Positions 1 to 12,944 of a DNA stretch of 64,000 nt are shown piece by piece (position 1 is the stretch's first letter; each line of letters starts with the position of its first letter). The notes beneath the pieces are model-generated. The model worked only from the letters and a program-made list of their open reading frames with translations. It had not been told where the DNA came from and searched no databases. The stretch spans positions 20,301 through 84,300 of the forward strand of contig CAMNKK010000002.1 of NCBI GenBank assembly GCA_946542235.1, given 5' to 3'. The stretch is from an uncultured Clostridia bacterium. Lineage in GTDB: Bacteria; Bacillota; Clostridia; Christensenellales; Aristaeellaceae. Both the position numbers and the translations under genes were made by a program.

Positions 1-1
1 G

Positions 2-982
2 GCCTTTGCCATGGTGGAGGAGGGGAACCCTTTTCAGGCCAGATACAATCTGCTGACCGGAGCGGATATCCGGAGCGTGCTTCCCCTGGGTATACCGTAT
101 TTCTGGGGGGGAAGAAACTACCGGACCACCCTGGAGCGCCTTCCCCTGTATACAACCCGGGAAGCCTGGCAGTCCTCCAGGGTGTATTACCAGAAGGGAA
201 CCATCTATCTGTACGGCTTTGACTGCATCGGGTTTGTGAAGAACGTGTACAGCCTGGCGGGAAAACCGATTATCGGGACGGTCGTCGGGCATGGGGCGGA
301 GGAGTACTGCCAGGCAGGGCAGCACATCTACTGCGATAAGGCGCATCCGCTGCCGGAGGACTGGACGGAGGCCGCCCGGACCATGCAGGCGGGGGACATT
401 ATGGTGATTCATCATCCGGGCACCCATGCCATGATGTACATGGGGACGCTGCGGGAGTTTGGATACACGGAGGAACAGCTGCCGGCCCTGGCGAAGTATC
501 TGGACCATCCCCTGATGCTGCAGAGCGGCGAAAACCCTTACAGCTATCTGCGCTTCAGAAGCATGATCGAGTCCTCCTCCGACCCCAGGACGGCGGGCGC
601 GGCGCCGACGGACGGCGGAGTGGGCGTCTGCATCCTGGGAGTGGACAGAGAGGACGCGGAAATGGTGATCGAATGCCATGACACGGTTTCCCGCTGCTTT
701 GATGTGGAAGGCAGCTGCGTAACCATCATGGGCTTCGGCAACGTGGCGGACTATTTTGTTTACCGCATGGGAGCGGAGCAGCCGGAGGTGTCCGCCGCGG
801 AGGAAGCCGAAGCGGATGAGACGGAAGCCGCCGGGGACGAGGAGACGGCAGAAGAGGCGGCAGCGGATGAGACGGAAGCTTCCGGGGCGGCCGGAAGCAC
901 AGAGACGGCAGAAGAGGCGCCGGCGGGAGAGACGGAAGCTTCCGGGGCGGCCGGAAGCGCAGGGACGGCTGCGGAGAAATGA
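2..982 (+). CDS. NlpC/P60-like exported hydrolase, 5' end outside the window
   Basis: This looks like a papain-fold NlpC/P60-type cell-wall hydrolase. The first possible ATG is at 11, but the frame is open to the window edge and the three codons before it read Ala-Phe-Ala, like the end of a signal peptide, so the true start is probably upstream. Counting from that Met, the candidate nucleophile is Cys72 in GFDCIGFVKNVY. The candidate histidine is near residue 139 in THAMMYMG, preceded by the typical GDIMVI strand. The last 60 or so residues are a low-complexity Glu/Ala/Thr tail with an exact 60-bp DNA period around 871-960. The family assignment rests on the Cys and His motif context only. 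The substrate is unknown, and the protein is longer than a minimal NlpC/P60 domain. Confidence 0.55.
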   Translation, partial: AFAMVEEGNPFQARYNLLTGADIRSVLPLGIPYFWGGRNYRTTLERLPLYTTREAWQSSRVYYQKGTIYLYGFDCIGFVKNVYSLAGKPIIGTVVGHGAEEYCQAGQHIYCDKAHPLPEDWTEAARTMQAGDIMVIHHPGTHAMMYMGTLREFGYTEEQLPALAKYLDHPLMLQSGENPYSYLRFRSMIESSSDPRTAGAAPTDGGVGVCILGVDREDAEMVIECHDTVSRCFDVEGSCVTIMGFGNVADYFVYRMGAEQPEVSAAEEAEADETEAAGDEETAEEAAADETEASGAAGSTETAEEAPAGETEASGAAGSAGTAAEK

Positions 983-1020
983 ACGGAAAGGAAAGCCGAC
1001 AGGCATACGGGGGCGAAAGC

Positions 1021-2103
1021 ATGGAAAGAGAACTGCTGCAGGTGGTCAGGGCCTTTGAGCTTCCGGAGGGAGAGATCCGCATTGAGCCCTTTGGAAACGG
1101 CCACATCAACCGGACCTATGCGGTCTCGGTGGAAGGGGAAAAGCATCGCTATATTCTTCAGCTGATCAACCATCATGTCTTTCAGCGCCCGGATCAGGTG
1201 CAGGAGAATATTCTGGCTGTGACCAGCCATCTGCGGAAGAAAATCCGGGAGGAAGGCGGCGACCCGGAGAGGGAAACCATGCGGGTGATTCCGGCCCGGG
1301 ACGGAAAGCCCTGGACGCGGGACGGAGAAGGACAATGGTGGCGGGTTTTCCTCTTTGTAGAGGAAACCGAGAGCCGGGATCTGCCGGATTCTCCGGAAGT
1401 GTTTTCGCGGTGCGGCAGGGCGTTCGGGCGCTTCCAGCGGCGCCTGGAGGATTTTCCGGCGGAAAACCTGCACGAGACCATCCCGAATTTCCACAACACC
1501 CCCTGGCGGATGGAACAGCTGGAGGACGCGGCGCGGAGAGACCCGGAGGGACGGCTGTCCGAAGTGAGAGAAGAGCTGGATTTCTGTCTGCGCAGGGCGG
1601 AATGGGCCGGGAAACTGACGGAGGGGCTGAAAGCGGGCGTGCTTCCGCTGCGGGTGACGCATAACGATACCAAGCTGAACAATGTGCTGCTGGATCGGAA
1701 GACGGGGGAAGCTCTTTGCGTGGTGGACCTGGATACGGTGATGCCGGGGCTGCTGGCCTACGACTTCGGGGAAGCGATCCGGACCGGCGCCTCCACGGCG
1801 CCCGAGGATGAGCAGAATCTGAGCAGGATCGGCCTTTCACTGCCGATGGTGCGGGCTTACGCCGGAGGATTCCTGGCGGAAGCCGGAGCGGGGATGTCCC
1901 CGGAGGAAAAGAAATCCCTGCCCTGGGGTGCCCGGCTGATGACGCTGGAAAACGGAGTGCGGTTTCTGACGGATTATCTGGACGGAGATCACTACTTTGC
2001 CGTACACCGGCCCCGCCATAATCTGGAGCGGGCACGGGCTCAGCTGACACTGCTGAAGCGGATGGAGGAGTGCTGGGACGAAATGCAGGCGGCGGTGGAA
2101 TAA
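1021..2103 (+). CDS. NahK-type N-acetylhexosamine 1-kinase / aminoglycoside-phosphotransferase-fold kinase
   Basis: A kinase of the APH fold closely resembling N-acetylhexosamine 1-kinase, which phosphorylates GlcNAc or GalNAc at C1 in the lacto-N-biose pathway. Visible family motifs are FGNGHINRTY near the N-terminus, the catalytic loop RVTHNDTKLNN and the metal-binding VDLDTVMPGLLAYDFGEAIR. Length (about 360 residues) and end-to-end pattern fit NahK. I chose the ATG at 1021 because MERELLQVV aligns with the family's N-terminus. An ATG at 979 overlapping the upstream stop (ATGA) would add 14 residues, but its GGAG lies only 2 nt away. The substrate is inferred by family. No lacto-N-biose phosphorylase is adjacent, so another sugar is possible. 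Confidence 0.75.
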   Translation: MERELLQVVRAFELPEGEIRIEPFGNGHINRTYAVSVEGEKHRYILQLINHHVFQRPDQVQENILAVTSHLRKKIREEGGDPERETMRVIPARDGKPWTRDGEGQWWRVFLFVEETESRDLPDSPEVFSRCGRAFGRFQRRLEDFPAENLHETIPNFHNTPWRMEQLEDAARRDPEGRLSEVREELDFCLRRAEWAGKLTEGLKAGVLPLRVTHNDTKLNNVLLDRKTGEALCVVDLDTVMPGLLAYDFGEAIRTGASTAPEDEQNLSRIGLSLPMVRAYAGGFLAEAGAGMSPEEKKSLPWGARLMTLENGVRFLTDYLDGDHYFAVHRPRHNLERARAQLTLLKRMEECWDEMQAAVE

Positions 2104-2116
2104 CCGGGCTTTCCGC

Positions 2117-2145
2117 TTGAAGAATTCAGGTGCCTCTGATATAAT
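2117..2145 (+). promoter_or_regulatory. Sigma-A-type promoter for the zinc-ribbon/popT genes
   Basis: TTGAAG (2117-2122), a 17-nt spacer and a perfect TATAAT (2140-2145). It lies just after the kinase stop, and the first good start codon is 29 nt downstream of the -10. It shows that the TTG at 2117 is not the start of the next gene. Confidence 0.75.
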
Positions 2146-2173
2146 AGCCGACGTTTGTTTGGGAGGGATGGTC

Positions 2174-2434
2174 ATGCGGTGCAGCTGCAGGGTTTGTGAC
2201 ACGTACATGATTCAGGCGGAAAGCGCCGTTCTCGGCTGCGTATGCCCGGAATGCGGATATCGCTGCACGGACTGCCTGGGAACGGACACAGTTGTTCCCA
2301 GGGACCGAATCTCCTCGCTGGCGCTGGATCCCCGCTTTTCACCGGAAAGCCTGGAGGCCGCCCAGGGCTCCCCGGAGGAGGAAGATGACCGGTACGGGGA
2401 GGAAGACATCTATTACAGGGATGGAGGATACTGA
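2174..2434 (+). CDS. Small zinc-ribbon protein
   Basis: An 86-residue protein with three Cys pairs or triplets: CSCRVC near the start, CVCPECG, then CTDC, which suggests one or two structural zinc sites. The C-terminal half is acidic and low in complexity, with no transmembrane segment. The ATG at 2174 is chosen because GGGAGGG sits 6-7 nt upstream; in-frame TTG 2117 lies inside the promoter and ATG 2168 is too close to the ribosome binding site. It ends 3 nt before popT, so the two are cotranscribed. I recognise no specific family or function; a regulatory or RNA/DNA-binding role would be a guess. Confidence 0.65.
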   Translation: MRCSCRVCDTYMIQAESAVLGCVCPECGYRCTDCLGTDTVVPRDRISSLALDPRFSPESLEAAQGSPEEEDDRYGEEDIYYRDGGY

Positions 2435-2437
2435 TTC

Positions 2438-3340
2438 ATGAAATGGTTTCTGGATGTGCTTCGCGGCATGGTGATTGGCCTTGCCAACGTGATTCCCGGG
2501 GTTTCCGGGGGAACCATGATGGTTTCCATGGGCATCTATGACAAGCTGATCTGGTCGATCAATCACCTGTTCCGGGAATTCAGAAAATGCTTCCGAATTC
2601 TGCTGCCCTATTTCGTGGGGATGGCGGCGGCGATTATTCTGGGCTCGGTCGCCCTGAAGGTTGCGTTTGAGAAATATCCGCTGCCGACGAATACGCTCTT
2701 TATCGGGCTGATCCTCGGAAGCCTTCCGATTATTGTCCAGCAGATCCGGGGGGAAAGGATCAATGCGGGCTGTGTCGTGATTTTCCTGATTTTTGCCGCC
2801 CTTGTCATCATTCCCAAGGTGATTGCCAATCAAACCCTGGTAGGGGATAACATCAACGGCGGAAACCAGGCGCTGACGCTGGATGTGATTCATATCCTCA
2901 TCTATCTGCTGCTGGGCGTCATTGCGTCCGCTTCCATGGTGATCCCCGGCATTTCCGGCTCCATGATGCTGAAGATCTTCGGATACTATGAGCCCATTGT
3001 GACGCAGACCCTCGGCGGAACCTTCAAGGACGCGATTCCTGCCGGAAACTGGAGCCTGGTCCTGCACAACATCGGCGTGCTGCTGCCCTTCGCGGTGGGC
3101 ATTGTCATCGGCATCTTCGGCGTGGCCAAGCTGATCGAGGTGCTGCTGAAAAAATGGAAGGTGTATACCTACTGCGGGATCCTGGGCATGGTGGTGGCCT
3201 CTCCGGCTGTGATTCTGATGGATGCCGGCATTTATGAAGGCTTTAACGCGTGGATCGGCATTGCCGCCGCCGCCGCGCTGGTGCTGGGCGTCTTCTGCGC
3301 CGTGAAACTGGGCGGCGACCCCGAACCCGCAAAGGAATAA
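2438..3340 (+). CDS. popT: Undecaprenyl-phosphate translocase PopT (DUF368)
   Basis: A DUF368 polytopic membrane protein of 300 residues. Members of this family (PopT) recycle the lipid carrier undecaprenyl phosphate by flipping it back across the cytoplasmic membrane, supporting peptidoglycan and teichoic-acid synthesis. The diagnostic duplicated motif is present: VIPGVSGGTM near residue 20 and VIPGISGSMM near residue 170, each beside hydrophobic helices. About eight hydrophobic segments are visible. GGAGG about 10 nt upstream supports the ATG. It follows the zinc-ribbon gene by 3 nt and is closed by a strong terminator. The role is by family membership. Confidence 0.85.
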   Translation: MKWFLDVLRGMVIGLANVIPGVSGGTMMVSMGIYDKLIWSINHLFREFRKCFRILLPYFVGMAAAIILGSVALKVAFEKYPLPTNTLFIGLILGSLPIIVQQIRGERINAGCVVIFLIFAALVIIPKVIANQTLVGDNINGGNQALTLDVIHILIYLLLGVIASASMVIPGISGSMMLKIFGYYEPIVTQTLGGTFKDAIPAGNWSLVLHNIGVLLPFAVGIVIGIFGVAKLIEVLLKKWKVYTYCGILGMVVASPAVILMDAGIYEGFNAWIGIAAAAALVLGVFCAVKLGGDPEPAKE

Positions 3341-3357
3341 ACAGAGGCGGAGCAACC

Positions 3358-3391
3358 AAAGGCAGCCGGCTGAAACAGCCGGCTGCCTTTT
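3358..3391. terminator. Bidirectional terminator between popT and the convergent MBL gene
   Basis: A perfect 12-bp stem (3361-3372 with 3376-3387), AAA loop, flanked by AAA on the left and TTTT on the right, so it can act for both convergent genes. Confidence 0.85.
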
Positions 3392-3397
3392 CAGAAC

Positions 3398-4474
3398 TTA
3401 TTCGTTTTCCACCTTCGGAGGATCCGGCGTGAAGTCCGGAGCGGGGTCCGCTTCCGGGCTGGGCTGCGCCAGATAGGGAGCGGGATTGAAATCAACTTCC
3501 TCACAGAGCCACCGATGACCGTCCGTTATCAGATGGAGGATATAATTCTGACGGCGGGTATAGGCGGTGGGTACGTGCCGATTATCCAGGAACCGGGTGG
3601 ATTCCCGGACATCAATGGTACGGGAGGAATTGGTGATGATAACCAGGGAGGGGTCAATGGCCCGGTACAGTTCGTCAATCATCGGTTCCTTTCCGTGATG
3701 GGGATACCGGAGAATATCCGCACGGAGAGGCTCCGGCCCGAGGGCCTCATAAAGCTGCCGCTCGCCCCGGAGCTCCACATCCGCCATAAACAGGGCATTG
3801 CAGTCCCCGTAGCTGATCATGAACTGGGCGCTCCGGTTATTCATGTCTTCCTCTTCGCTGACCTTCATCCAGGCCAGGAAGGAAACCAGACCGTCTCCCA
3901 TGCCCAGAACGGACTCGTCCTGAAAGGTCCGGACGGGGATGCCGTTTCCCTTGCAGTATTCCATCGCCGCGGTCATATGCTTTGTGGAATCCTCCGGAAA
4001 GCAGATGAGCAGCTCCTGGACGGGCACTTCAGCATCGATGCTGTACAGCCCGTTGAGATGATCGTGATGGGGATGGGTGTTGATCAGTCTGTCAATCCGT
4101 TCAATGCCCAGATACTTCAGCATGGGAACCGACTCTGTCTGCGCCCGCTCATCCCCGCAGTCCAGCATCCAGACCTGCCCCTGATAGAGAAAAACGGCGG
4201 CGTCCTGATCCCGGATGGAAGGGAACCAGATCTCCAGCAGGTCATCCTCCCCGGAGAAGGAAAATTCAGGCCAGCCGGAGGGATCATTGATCCGGTCAAT
4301 GACCTTGGGGGGCGCCTGGCTCTCCGCCTGCTGAACACGGACCGCCTGGACGGCCCGCACCAGTACATCCTGAAAAAAGGAAAGAAGATCATCGAAAAAG
4401 TCAGCCCGGGCCGGGAGCGCGAGAAACACGGAAAACAGGGAAGCAAGCAGGAACAGAGAGAGCCTTTTTTTCAC
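3398..4474 (-). CDS. Exported metallo-beta-lactamase-fold hydrolase (ComEC C-terminal-like)
   Basis: A 358-residue protein with an N-terminal signal peptide (KKR, hydrophobic stretch, cleavage near ALPARA-DF) and a metallo-beta-lactamase fold. The HPHHDH metal-binding motif is intact, preceded by MLDCGD and followed by FMADVE and RYPHHG, the arrangement of the C-terminal domain of ComEC and stand-alone relatives. These typically hydrolyse phosphodiesters or nucleic-acid products, but the substrate here is unknown. The C-terminus is Pro/Asp/Glu-rich. The start is GTG with AAAGGA about 7 nt upstream. No partner gene is adjacent; its 5' end faces the rpoB promoter region. Confidence 0.75.
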   Translation of the reverse strand: MKKRLSLFLLASLFSVFLALPARADFFDDLLSFFQDVLVRAVQAVRVQQAESQAPPKVIDRINDPSGWPEFSFSGEDDLLEIWFPSIRDQDAAVFLYQGQVWMLDCGDERAQTESVPMLKYLGIERIDRLINTHPHHDHLNGLYSIDAEVPVQELLICFPEDSTKHMTAAMEYCKGNGIPVRTFQDESVLGMGDGLVSFLAWMKVSEEEDMNNRSAQFMISYGDCNALFMADVELRGERQLYEALGPEPLRADILRYPHHGKEPMIDELYRAIDPSLVIITNSSRTIDVRESTRFLDNRHVPTAYTRRQNYILHLITDGHRWLCEEVDFNPAPYLAQPSPEADPAPDFTPDPPKVENE

Positions 4475-4551
4475 AGAGCAATCCTTTCAAATCATTCTGG
4501 ATCCGGGCCTCGGGGGAAAAAAGGAAATTTTTGACCCGGAACGGATTTTTG

Positions 4552-4580
4552 TTGACAACCATCTTTTCATATGATAAAAT
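4552..4580 (+). promoter_or_regulatory. Strong promoter of rpoB-rpoC
   Basis: TTGACA (4552-4557), 17-nt spacer, TAAAAT (4575-4580). It leaves an untranslated leader of roughly 140 nt before rpoB. The leader contains a small GCATC/GATGC hairpin near 4588-4610. I see no recognisable ribosomal-protein or riboswitch fold in it. Confidence 0.85.
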
Positions 4581-4729
4581 TTATGATTGCATCAGTATCG
4601 TTTCGATGCTGGGTTGCATTTTTGTGCTTTGCTATTGTACACATGTTCCGTGAAAAAAGCAAGCGCAAAATCGGAAGGGTCTGCAGCATCTTGATACTGG
4701 GCGGACAGAAATAAGGGGTGATTTGCTTC

Positions 4730-7700
4730 ATGGTACACGAGGTCCAAATGGGAAAGCTTCGGAAGCGCATGAGTTTCTCACGCATTGACGAAGTTCTGGA
4801 GATGCCGAATCTGATCGAGGTTCAGAAAAACTCCTATCAGCGCTTTCTCGACACCGATCTGCGCGAAGTTCTGAGCGATGTCTCACCGATTACGGACTAT
4901 AACGGCAATCTCGTTCTGGAGTTTGTGGATTACTCTCTGGATGAGCCGAAGAACTCTGTAGCGCGCTGCAGGGAACGGGATCTGACCTACGCTGCTCCGC
5001 TGAAAATTTTTGTCCGACTGAAGAACCGTGAAACCGGCGAAATCAAGGAATCCGACGTTTTCATGGGCGACTTCCCCCTTATGACTGAACATGGCACCTT
5101 TATCATCAACGGCGCGGAGCGCGTGATTGTCAGCCAGCTGGTGCGCTCTCCCGGCGTGTATTTTGACGTGCAGCTGGACAAGGCCGGCAAGCAGCTGTAT
5201 TCCTCCCAGATTATCCCGAACCGGGGCGCCTGGCTGGAGTATGAGACGGATTCCAACGATGTGCTCTGGGTCCGGATTGACCGGGCCCGGAAGCTGCCGA
5301 TTACCGTGATCCTCCGGGCGCTGGGCCTGGGGACGGACGCGGAAATCCTGGAGGTCATGGGCAATGACGCCCGGCTGAACGTGACCATGGAGAAGGGTGA
5401 CAACGCCAAGAGCCGGGAAGAGGGCCTGATTGAGATCTACAAGCGGCAGAAGCCCGGCGAGCCCGCTTCCCTGGAAAGCGCGACAAATCTGTTCAATTCC
5501 CTTTTCTTTGACCCCAAACGCTATGACCTGATGCGCGTGGGCCGGTATAAATACAATAAGAAGCTGGCCATCGCCACCCGGATTCACAACCAGATCGCCG
5601 CAAAGGATATCGTGAATCCGCAGACGGGAGAGGTCATGGTCAAAAAGGGCGAGTCCATTGACCTGGCGACGGCGTGGGAGGTTCAGCATGCCGGCGTCAA
5701 CAGCGTCGAGGTGGACTGCGAAGGAGAAATCCGCACGGTTGTCGGAAACAACTTTGTGGACGCGAGCCGTTATCTGCCCTTCGATCCAAAGGAAGCGGGC
5801 ATTCTGGAAATGGTCCACTTCCCGACCCTGAAGAGCATCATTGAATCCGTGGAGCCCGACCAGCTGTTTGAGGCTGTGAAGGAAAATGCTTCCGCCCTGG
5901 TGCCGAAGCATATTATTCCGGACGATATCATCTCGTCCATCAGCTACATGCTGGGCCTGCCTTACGGCATCGGCACCACCGACGATATCGACCATCTGGG
6001 CAACCGCCGGCTCCGCAGCGTGGGCGAACTGCTGCAGAACCAGATCCGCATCGGCCTGAGCCGGCTGGAGCGGGTTGTCCGGGAGCGGATGAGCATCCAG
6101 GATTCCACCGACATGAAACCCGGCGATCTGATCAATATCCGTCCGGTCAGCGCGGCGATCAAGGAATTCTTCGGATCCTCCCAGCTGAGCCAGTTCATGG
6201 ATCAGCCCAATCCCCTGGCGGAGCTGACCCACAAGCGGCGCCTGAGCGCCCTGGGCCCGGGCGGCCTGAACCGGGACCGTGCCTCCTTCGAGGTTCGGGA
6301 CGTGCACTACAGCCACTACGCGCGGATCTGCCCCATTGAGACCCCTGAAGGTCCAAACATCGGTCTGATCGGCTCCCTGGCCACCTATGCGCGCATCAAT
6401 CAGTACGGCTTCATCGAAGCGCCCTACCGCAAGGTGGACAAGGAAACCTGCAAGGTGACCGACGAGATTGACTATATGACCGCCGATGAGGAAGACCTCT
6501 ACCGGATTGCCACCGCCAACGAGCCCCTGAACGAGGACGGAAGCTTTGTCCATGACCGGATCACCGTCCGCGACAAGGTGGAGATCGTGGAGGTGCCCGT
6601 ATCCCAGGTGGACTACATCGACGTGAGCCCCCGGCAGGTTGTTTCCGTGGCCACGGCCATGGTTCCCTTCCTGGAAAGCGACGACGCGACCCGCGCCCTG
6701 ATGGGATCCAACATGCAGCGCCAGGCCGTGCCGCTGCTGGTACCCGAAGCGCCGCTGGTGGCCACCGGCATGGAATACCGCGCAGCCCATGACTCCGGCG
6801 TATGCCTGCTGGCCAAGGAAGACGGCGTGGTTGAAAAGGTGGATGCGGACCGCATCATCATCAAAGACAGCTTCGGCGAGCGCCACACCTATCAGCTGAC
6901 CAAGTTTGCCCGCAGCAACCAGAGCACCTGCATCAACCAGCGGCCCGTTGTGTCCGCGGGGCAGAAAATTGAGAAGGGCGATCTGCTGGCGGACGGTCCC
7001 TCCACCGAAAAGGGAGAGATCGGCCTGGGCCGGAACGCGCTGATCGGGTTTATGACCTGGGAAGGCTACAACTACGAGGACGCTGTTCTGCTGAGCGAGA
7101 AGCTGGTGAAGGAGGACATCTATACCTCCATCCATATCGAAGAGTTTGAATCCGAAGCCCGGGAAACCAAGCTGGGGCCGGAGGAGATCACCCGGGATAT
7201 TCCCAACATCTCCGAGGATGCCATCAAGGACCTGGACGAGGGCGGCATTATCCGGATCGGCGCCGAAGTGCACGCCGGGGATATCCTGGTGGGCAAGGTG
7301 ACGCCGAAGGGAGAAACGGAGCTGACCGCGGAGGAACGCCTGCTGCGCGCCATCTTCGGGGAGAAGGCCCGGGAGGTTCGGGATACGAGCCTGCGGGTGC
7401 CTCACGGCGAAGGCGGCATCGTGGTGGACGTGAAGACCTTCACCCGGGAGAACAAGGACGAGCTGAGCCCCGGCGTCAACGAAATGGTCCGGATCTATAT
7501 CGCCCAGAAGCGGAAGATTTCCGTGGGCGACAAGATGTCCGGCCGGCACGGCAACAAGGGCGTGGTTTCCCGGATCCTGCGGGAGGAGGATATGCCCTTC
7601 CTGCCGGACGGAACGCCGCTGCAGATCGTGCTGAACCCGCTGGGCGTTCCCAGCCGGATGAACCTGGGACAGGTGCTGGAAGTCCATCTGGGACTGGCCT

Positions 7701-8611
7701 GCCGGGCGCTGGGATGGCATATTGCCACGCCGGTTTTTGACGGCGCAAGCTATGACGAGATTCTGGAACAGCTGGAGCACGCGGAAGCCAAGATGGCTGC
7801 TCCGGAGGATGAAAGCGATCCTCATGTGACGGAATATCACTTCCACAACGGGCGGCCCCTGCGGCTGAAGCTGGACGAGGAAGGCAGGGAGCTGTTCAAA
7901 CAGGGAAAGATCCGCGTGCGGGACGGCCGTACGGGAGACTACTTTGAGAATCCCGTTACCGTAGGCATCATGTACTTCCTGAAGCTGCATCACCTGGTGG
8001 ACGACAAGATGCATGCGCGGTCCACCGGTCCCTACAGCCTGGTAACCCAGCAGCCTCTGGGCGGCAAGGCCCAGTTCGGCGGCCAGCGCTTCGGTGAAAT
8101 GGAAGTCTGGGCGCTGGAAGCCTACGGCGCGGCGAACACCCTGCAGGAGATCCTGACGGTGAAGAGCGACGACACCGTGGGCCGCGTAAAGACCTACGAA
8201 GCCATCATCAAGGGCCAGAACATTCCGACCCCCGGAGTTCCCGAAAGCTTCAAGGTGCTTCTCAAGGAAATGCAGGCGCTGAGCCTGGACGTGCGCGTGC
8301 TGGATGCGGACAAGAATGAAATCGAGATCCCCGAGCTGGATCCCGAGGACATGGCGCCCGCCGCTCCCGCGGTCCGGCCGGCGGCCAGACCCGCTGCTCC
8401 CGCGGCGGAGGAAGCCCCCGAAGAGGTGGACGAGGAAACCAACCGCGCCGCGGAAGAAGCGATCAATATGTCCGCGGAAGATCTGGATCTGGGCGAGGAC
8501 GAACAGGACGAGGACTTCTCGCTGGATGACACGGAGCTGGACGATGCCGCGCTGGAGGATTTCAGCCCGGATGATCTTTCCGATCTCAGTCTGGATGACG
8601 ACGATCTGTAA
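4730..8611 (+). CDS. rpoB: RNA polymerase beta subunit
   Basis: The beta subunit of RNA polymerase, 1293 residues, recognisable along its whole length: [13 protein letters not shown]-like N-terminus, the fork/rifampicin region ([19 protein letters not shown], then SALGPGGL), [17 protein letters not shown], and the switch/clamp region [20 protein letters not shown]. Residues equivalent to D516, H526 and S531 of the E. coli rifampicin pocket look wild type. The C-terminus carries an extra Ala/Pro then strongly acidic tail of roughly 80 residues. I chose ATG 4730 because AAGGGGTGA lies about 8 nt upstream; GTG 4718 would add four residues. It is transcribed with rpoC, but rplJ/rplL do not precede it. 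Confidence 0.97.
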   Translation: MVHEVQMGKLRKRMSFSRIDEVLEMPNLIEVQKNSYQRFLDTDLREVLSDVSPITDYNGNLVLEFVDYSLDEPKNSVARCRERDLTYAAPLKIFVRLKNRETGEIKESDVFMGDFPLMTEHGTFIINGAERVIVSQLVRSPGVYFDVQLDKAGKQLYSSQIIPNRGAWLEYETDSNDVLWVRIDRARKLPITVILRALGLGTDAEILEVMGNDARLNVTMEKGDNAKSREEGLIEIYKRQKPGEPASLESATNLFNSLFFDPKRYDLMRVGRYKYNKKLAIATRIHNQIAAKDIVNPQTGEVMVKKGESIDLATAWEVQHAGVNSVEVDCEGEIRTVVGNNFVDASRYLPFDPKEAGILEMVHFPTLKSIIESVEPDQLFEAVKENASALVPKHIIPDDIISSISYMLGLPYGIGTTDDIDHLGNRRLRSVGELLQNQIRIGLSRLERVVRERMSIQDSTDMKPGDLINIRPVSAAIKEFFGSSQLSQFMDQPNPLAELTHKRRLSALGPGGLNRDRASFEVRDVHYSHYARICPIETPEGPNIGLIGSLATYARINQYGFIEAPYRKVDKETCKVTDEIDYMTADEEDLYRIATANEPLNEDGSFVHDRITVRDKVEIVEVPVSQVDYIDVSPRQVVSVATAMVPFLESDDATRALMGSNMQRQAVPLLVPEAPLVATGMEYRAAHDSGVCLLAKEDGVVEKVDADRIIIKDSFGERHTYQLTKFARSNQSTCINQRPVVSAGQKIEKGDLLADGPSTEKGEIGLGRNALIGFMTWEGYNYEDAVLLSEKLVKEDIYTSIHIEEFESEARETKLGPEEITRDIPNISEDAIKDLDEGGIIRIGAEVHAGDILVGKVTPKGETELTAEERLLRAIFGEKAREVRDTSLRVPHGEGGIVVDVKTFTRENKDELSPGVNEMVRIYIAQKRKISVGDKMSGRHGNKGVVSRILREEDMPFLPDGTPLQIVLNPLGVPSRMNLGQVLEVHLGLACRALGWHIATPVFDGASYDEILEQLEHAEAKMAAPEDESDPHVTEYHFHNGRPLRLKLDEEGRELFKQGKIRVRDGRTGDYFENPVTVGIMYFLKLHHLVDDKMHARSTGPYSLVTQQPLGGKAQFGGQRFGEMEVWALEAYGAANTLQEILTVKSDDTVGRVKTYEAIIKGQNIPTPGVPESFKVLLKEMQALSLDVRVLDADKNEIEIPELDPEDMAPAAPAVRPAARPAAPAAEEAPEEVDEETNRAAEEAINMSAEDLDLGEDEQDEDFSLDDTELDDAALEDFSPDDLSDLSLDDDDL

Positions 8612-8755
8612 CTGATGCCTCCGGCGGATCCTGCGGCAGCGCAGCAAAGTCCGCCTGATCAGAGAATGTACCGGGAAGAAGCGGGAGGGCGCCCTGACGG
8701 GCCGCCCTGATCCCCAAGCCCTTTCCATTGACCATTGAAGGGAGAGTGGAACCTT

Positions 8756-12325
<3,570 letters not shown>

Positions 12326-12339
12326 TCGGGAATTCCGCG

Positions 12340-12370
12340 CCCCCTCCGATACTTCCGGAGGGGGATTTTT
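12340..12370 (+). terminator. Terminator of rpoBC
   Basis: A 9-bp stem CCCCCTCCG/CGGAGGGGG followed by ATTTTT, 14 nt after the rpoC stop. Confidence 0.9.
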
Positions 12371-12403
12371 GCAGGGAAACGGAACCGGAGAAAGAAAAAA
12401 TGC

Positions 12404-12432
12404 TTGCAAACAGAGCTGAAGTCTGTTATAAT
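12404..12432 (+). promoter_or_regulatory. Promoter of rpsF-ssb-rpsR
   Basis: TTGCAA (12404-12409), 17-nt spacer, TATAAT (12427-12432), just after the rpoC terminator and 66 nt before the rpsF start. Confidence 0.8.
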
Positions 12433-12498
12433 TCCCAATTGGCACATCCTTGCGCTGCGGGATGATGCAGCGCCATATGTCCGTGAGGAGGTGAAAGA

Positions 12499-12921
12499 AT
12501 GATGAACAGGTATGAAATGATCTACATCATCGACACGGGATTGGAGGAAACCGCTCGGAAAGAGCTGGTTGAAAAGGTTTCCGCTCTGATCTCCGCGAAC
12601 GGTGGTGAGGTCGAAAAGGTCGATGAGACCTGGGGAAAGCGCCGCCTGGCCTATGCGATTGACTACAAGACCGAGGGCTGGTACGTGCTGGTGAACTTCA
12701 AGGCTCCCGCTGAGCTGCCCCGCGAGCTCGAGCGCAACCTGCAGATCAACGAGAATGTTCTCCGTTATCTGGTGGTGAAGCTGGAAGAGAAGCGTTCAGC
12801 CGTAAAGCCGCGCCCCGTGCGTCCGGCCGCCCCGGCTGAAGAAGCTGCTCCCGTGGAGGAGGCTCCTGTGGAAGAAGCCGCTCCTGCCGAGGAAGCTGCT
12901 CCCGAAACTGACGCTGAATAA
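12499..12921 (+). CDS. rpsF: 30S ribosomal protein S6
   Basis: Ribosomal protein bS6, which binds S18 on the 30S platform. The S6 core (YEMIYIIDTGLEE, then WGKRRLAYAIDYKTEGWYVLVNF and NVLRYLVVK) spans residues 1-98. It is followed by a 40-residue Pro/Ala/Glu tail made of repeated EEAAP/VEEAP units; acidic C-terminal extensions of S6 are known, but this one is long. A very strong AGGAGGTGA lies 5 nt upstream of ATGATG. It is first in the classical rpsF-ssb-rpsR operon; rplI is not found downstream. Confidence 0.97.
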   Translation: MMNRYEMIYIIDTGLEETARKELVEKVSALISANGGEVEKVDETWGKRRLAYAIDYKTEGWYVLVNFKAPAELPRELERNLQINENVLRYLVVKLEEKRSAVKPRPVRPAAPAEEAAPVEEAPVEEAAPAEEAAPETDAE

Positions 12922-12944
12922 GCGCAATCAGGGAGGAAAATGAG

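Noticed and set aside
3515-4534. Plus-strand open frame opposite the metallo-beta-lactamase-fold gene.
   Set aside because: The minus-strand product has a signal peptide and HPHHDH; the plus-strand one has no domain and would run through the terminator side.
4581-4729. A riboswitch or L10-type leader upstream of rpoB.
   Set aside because: Only one small hairpin is visible and no known consensus elements could be found by eye.
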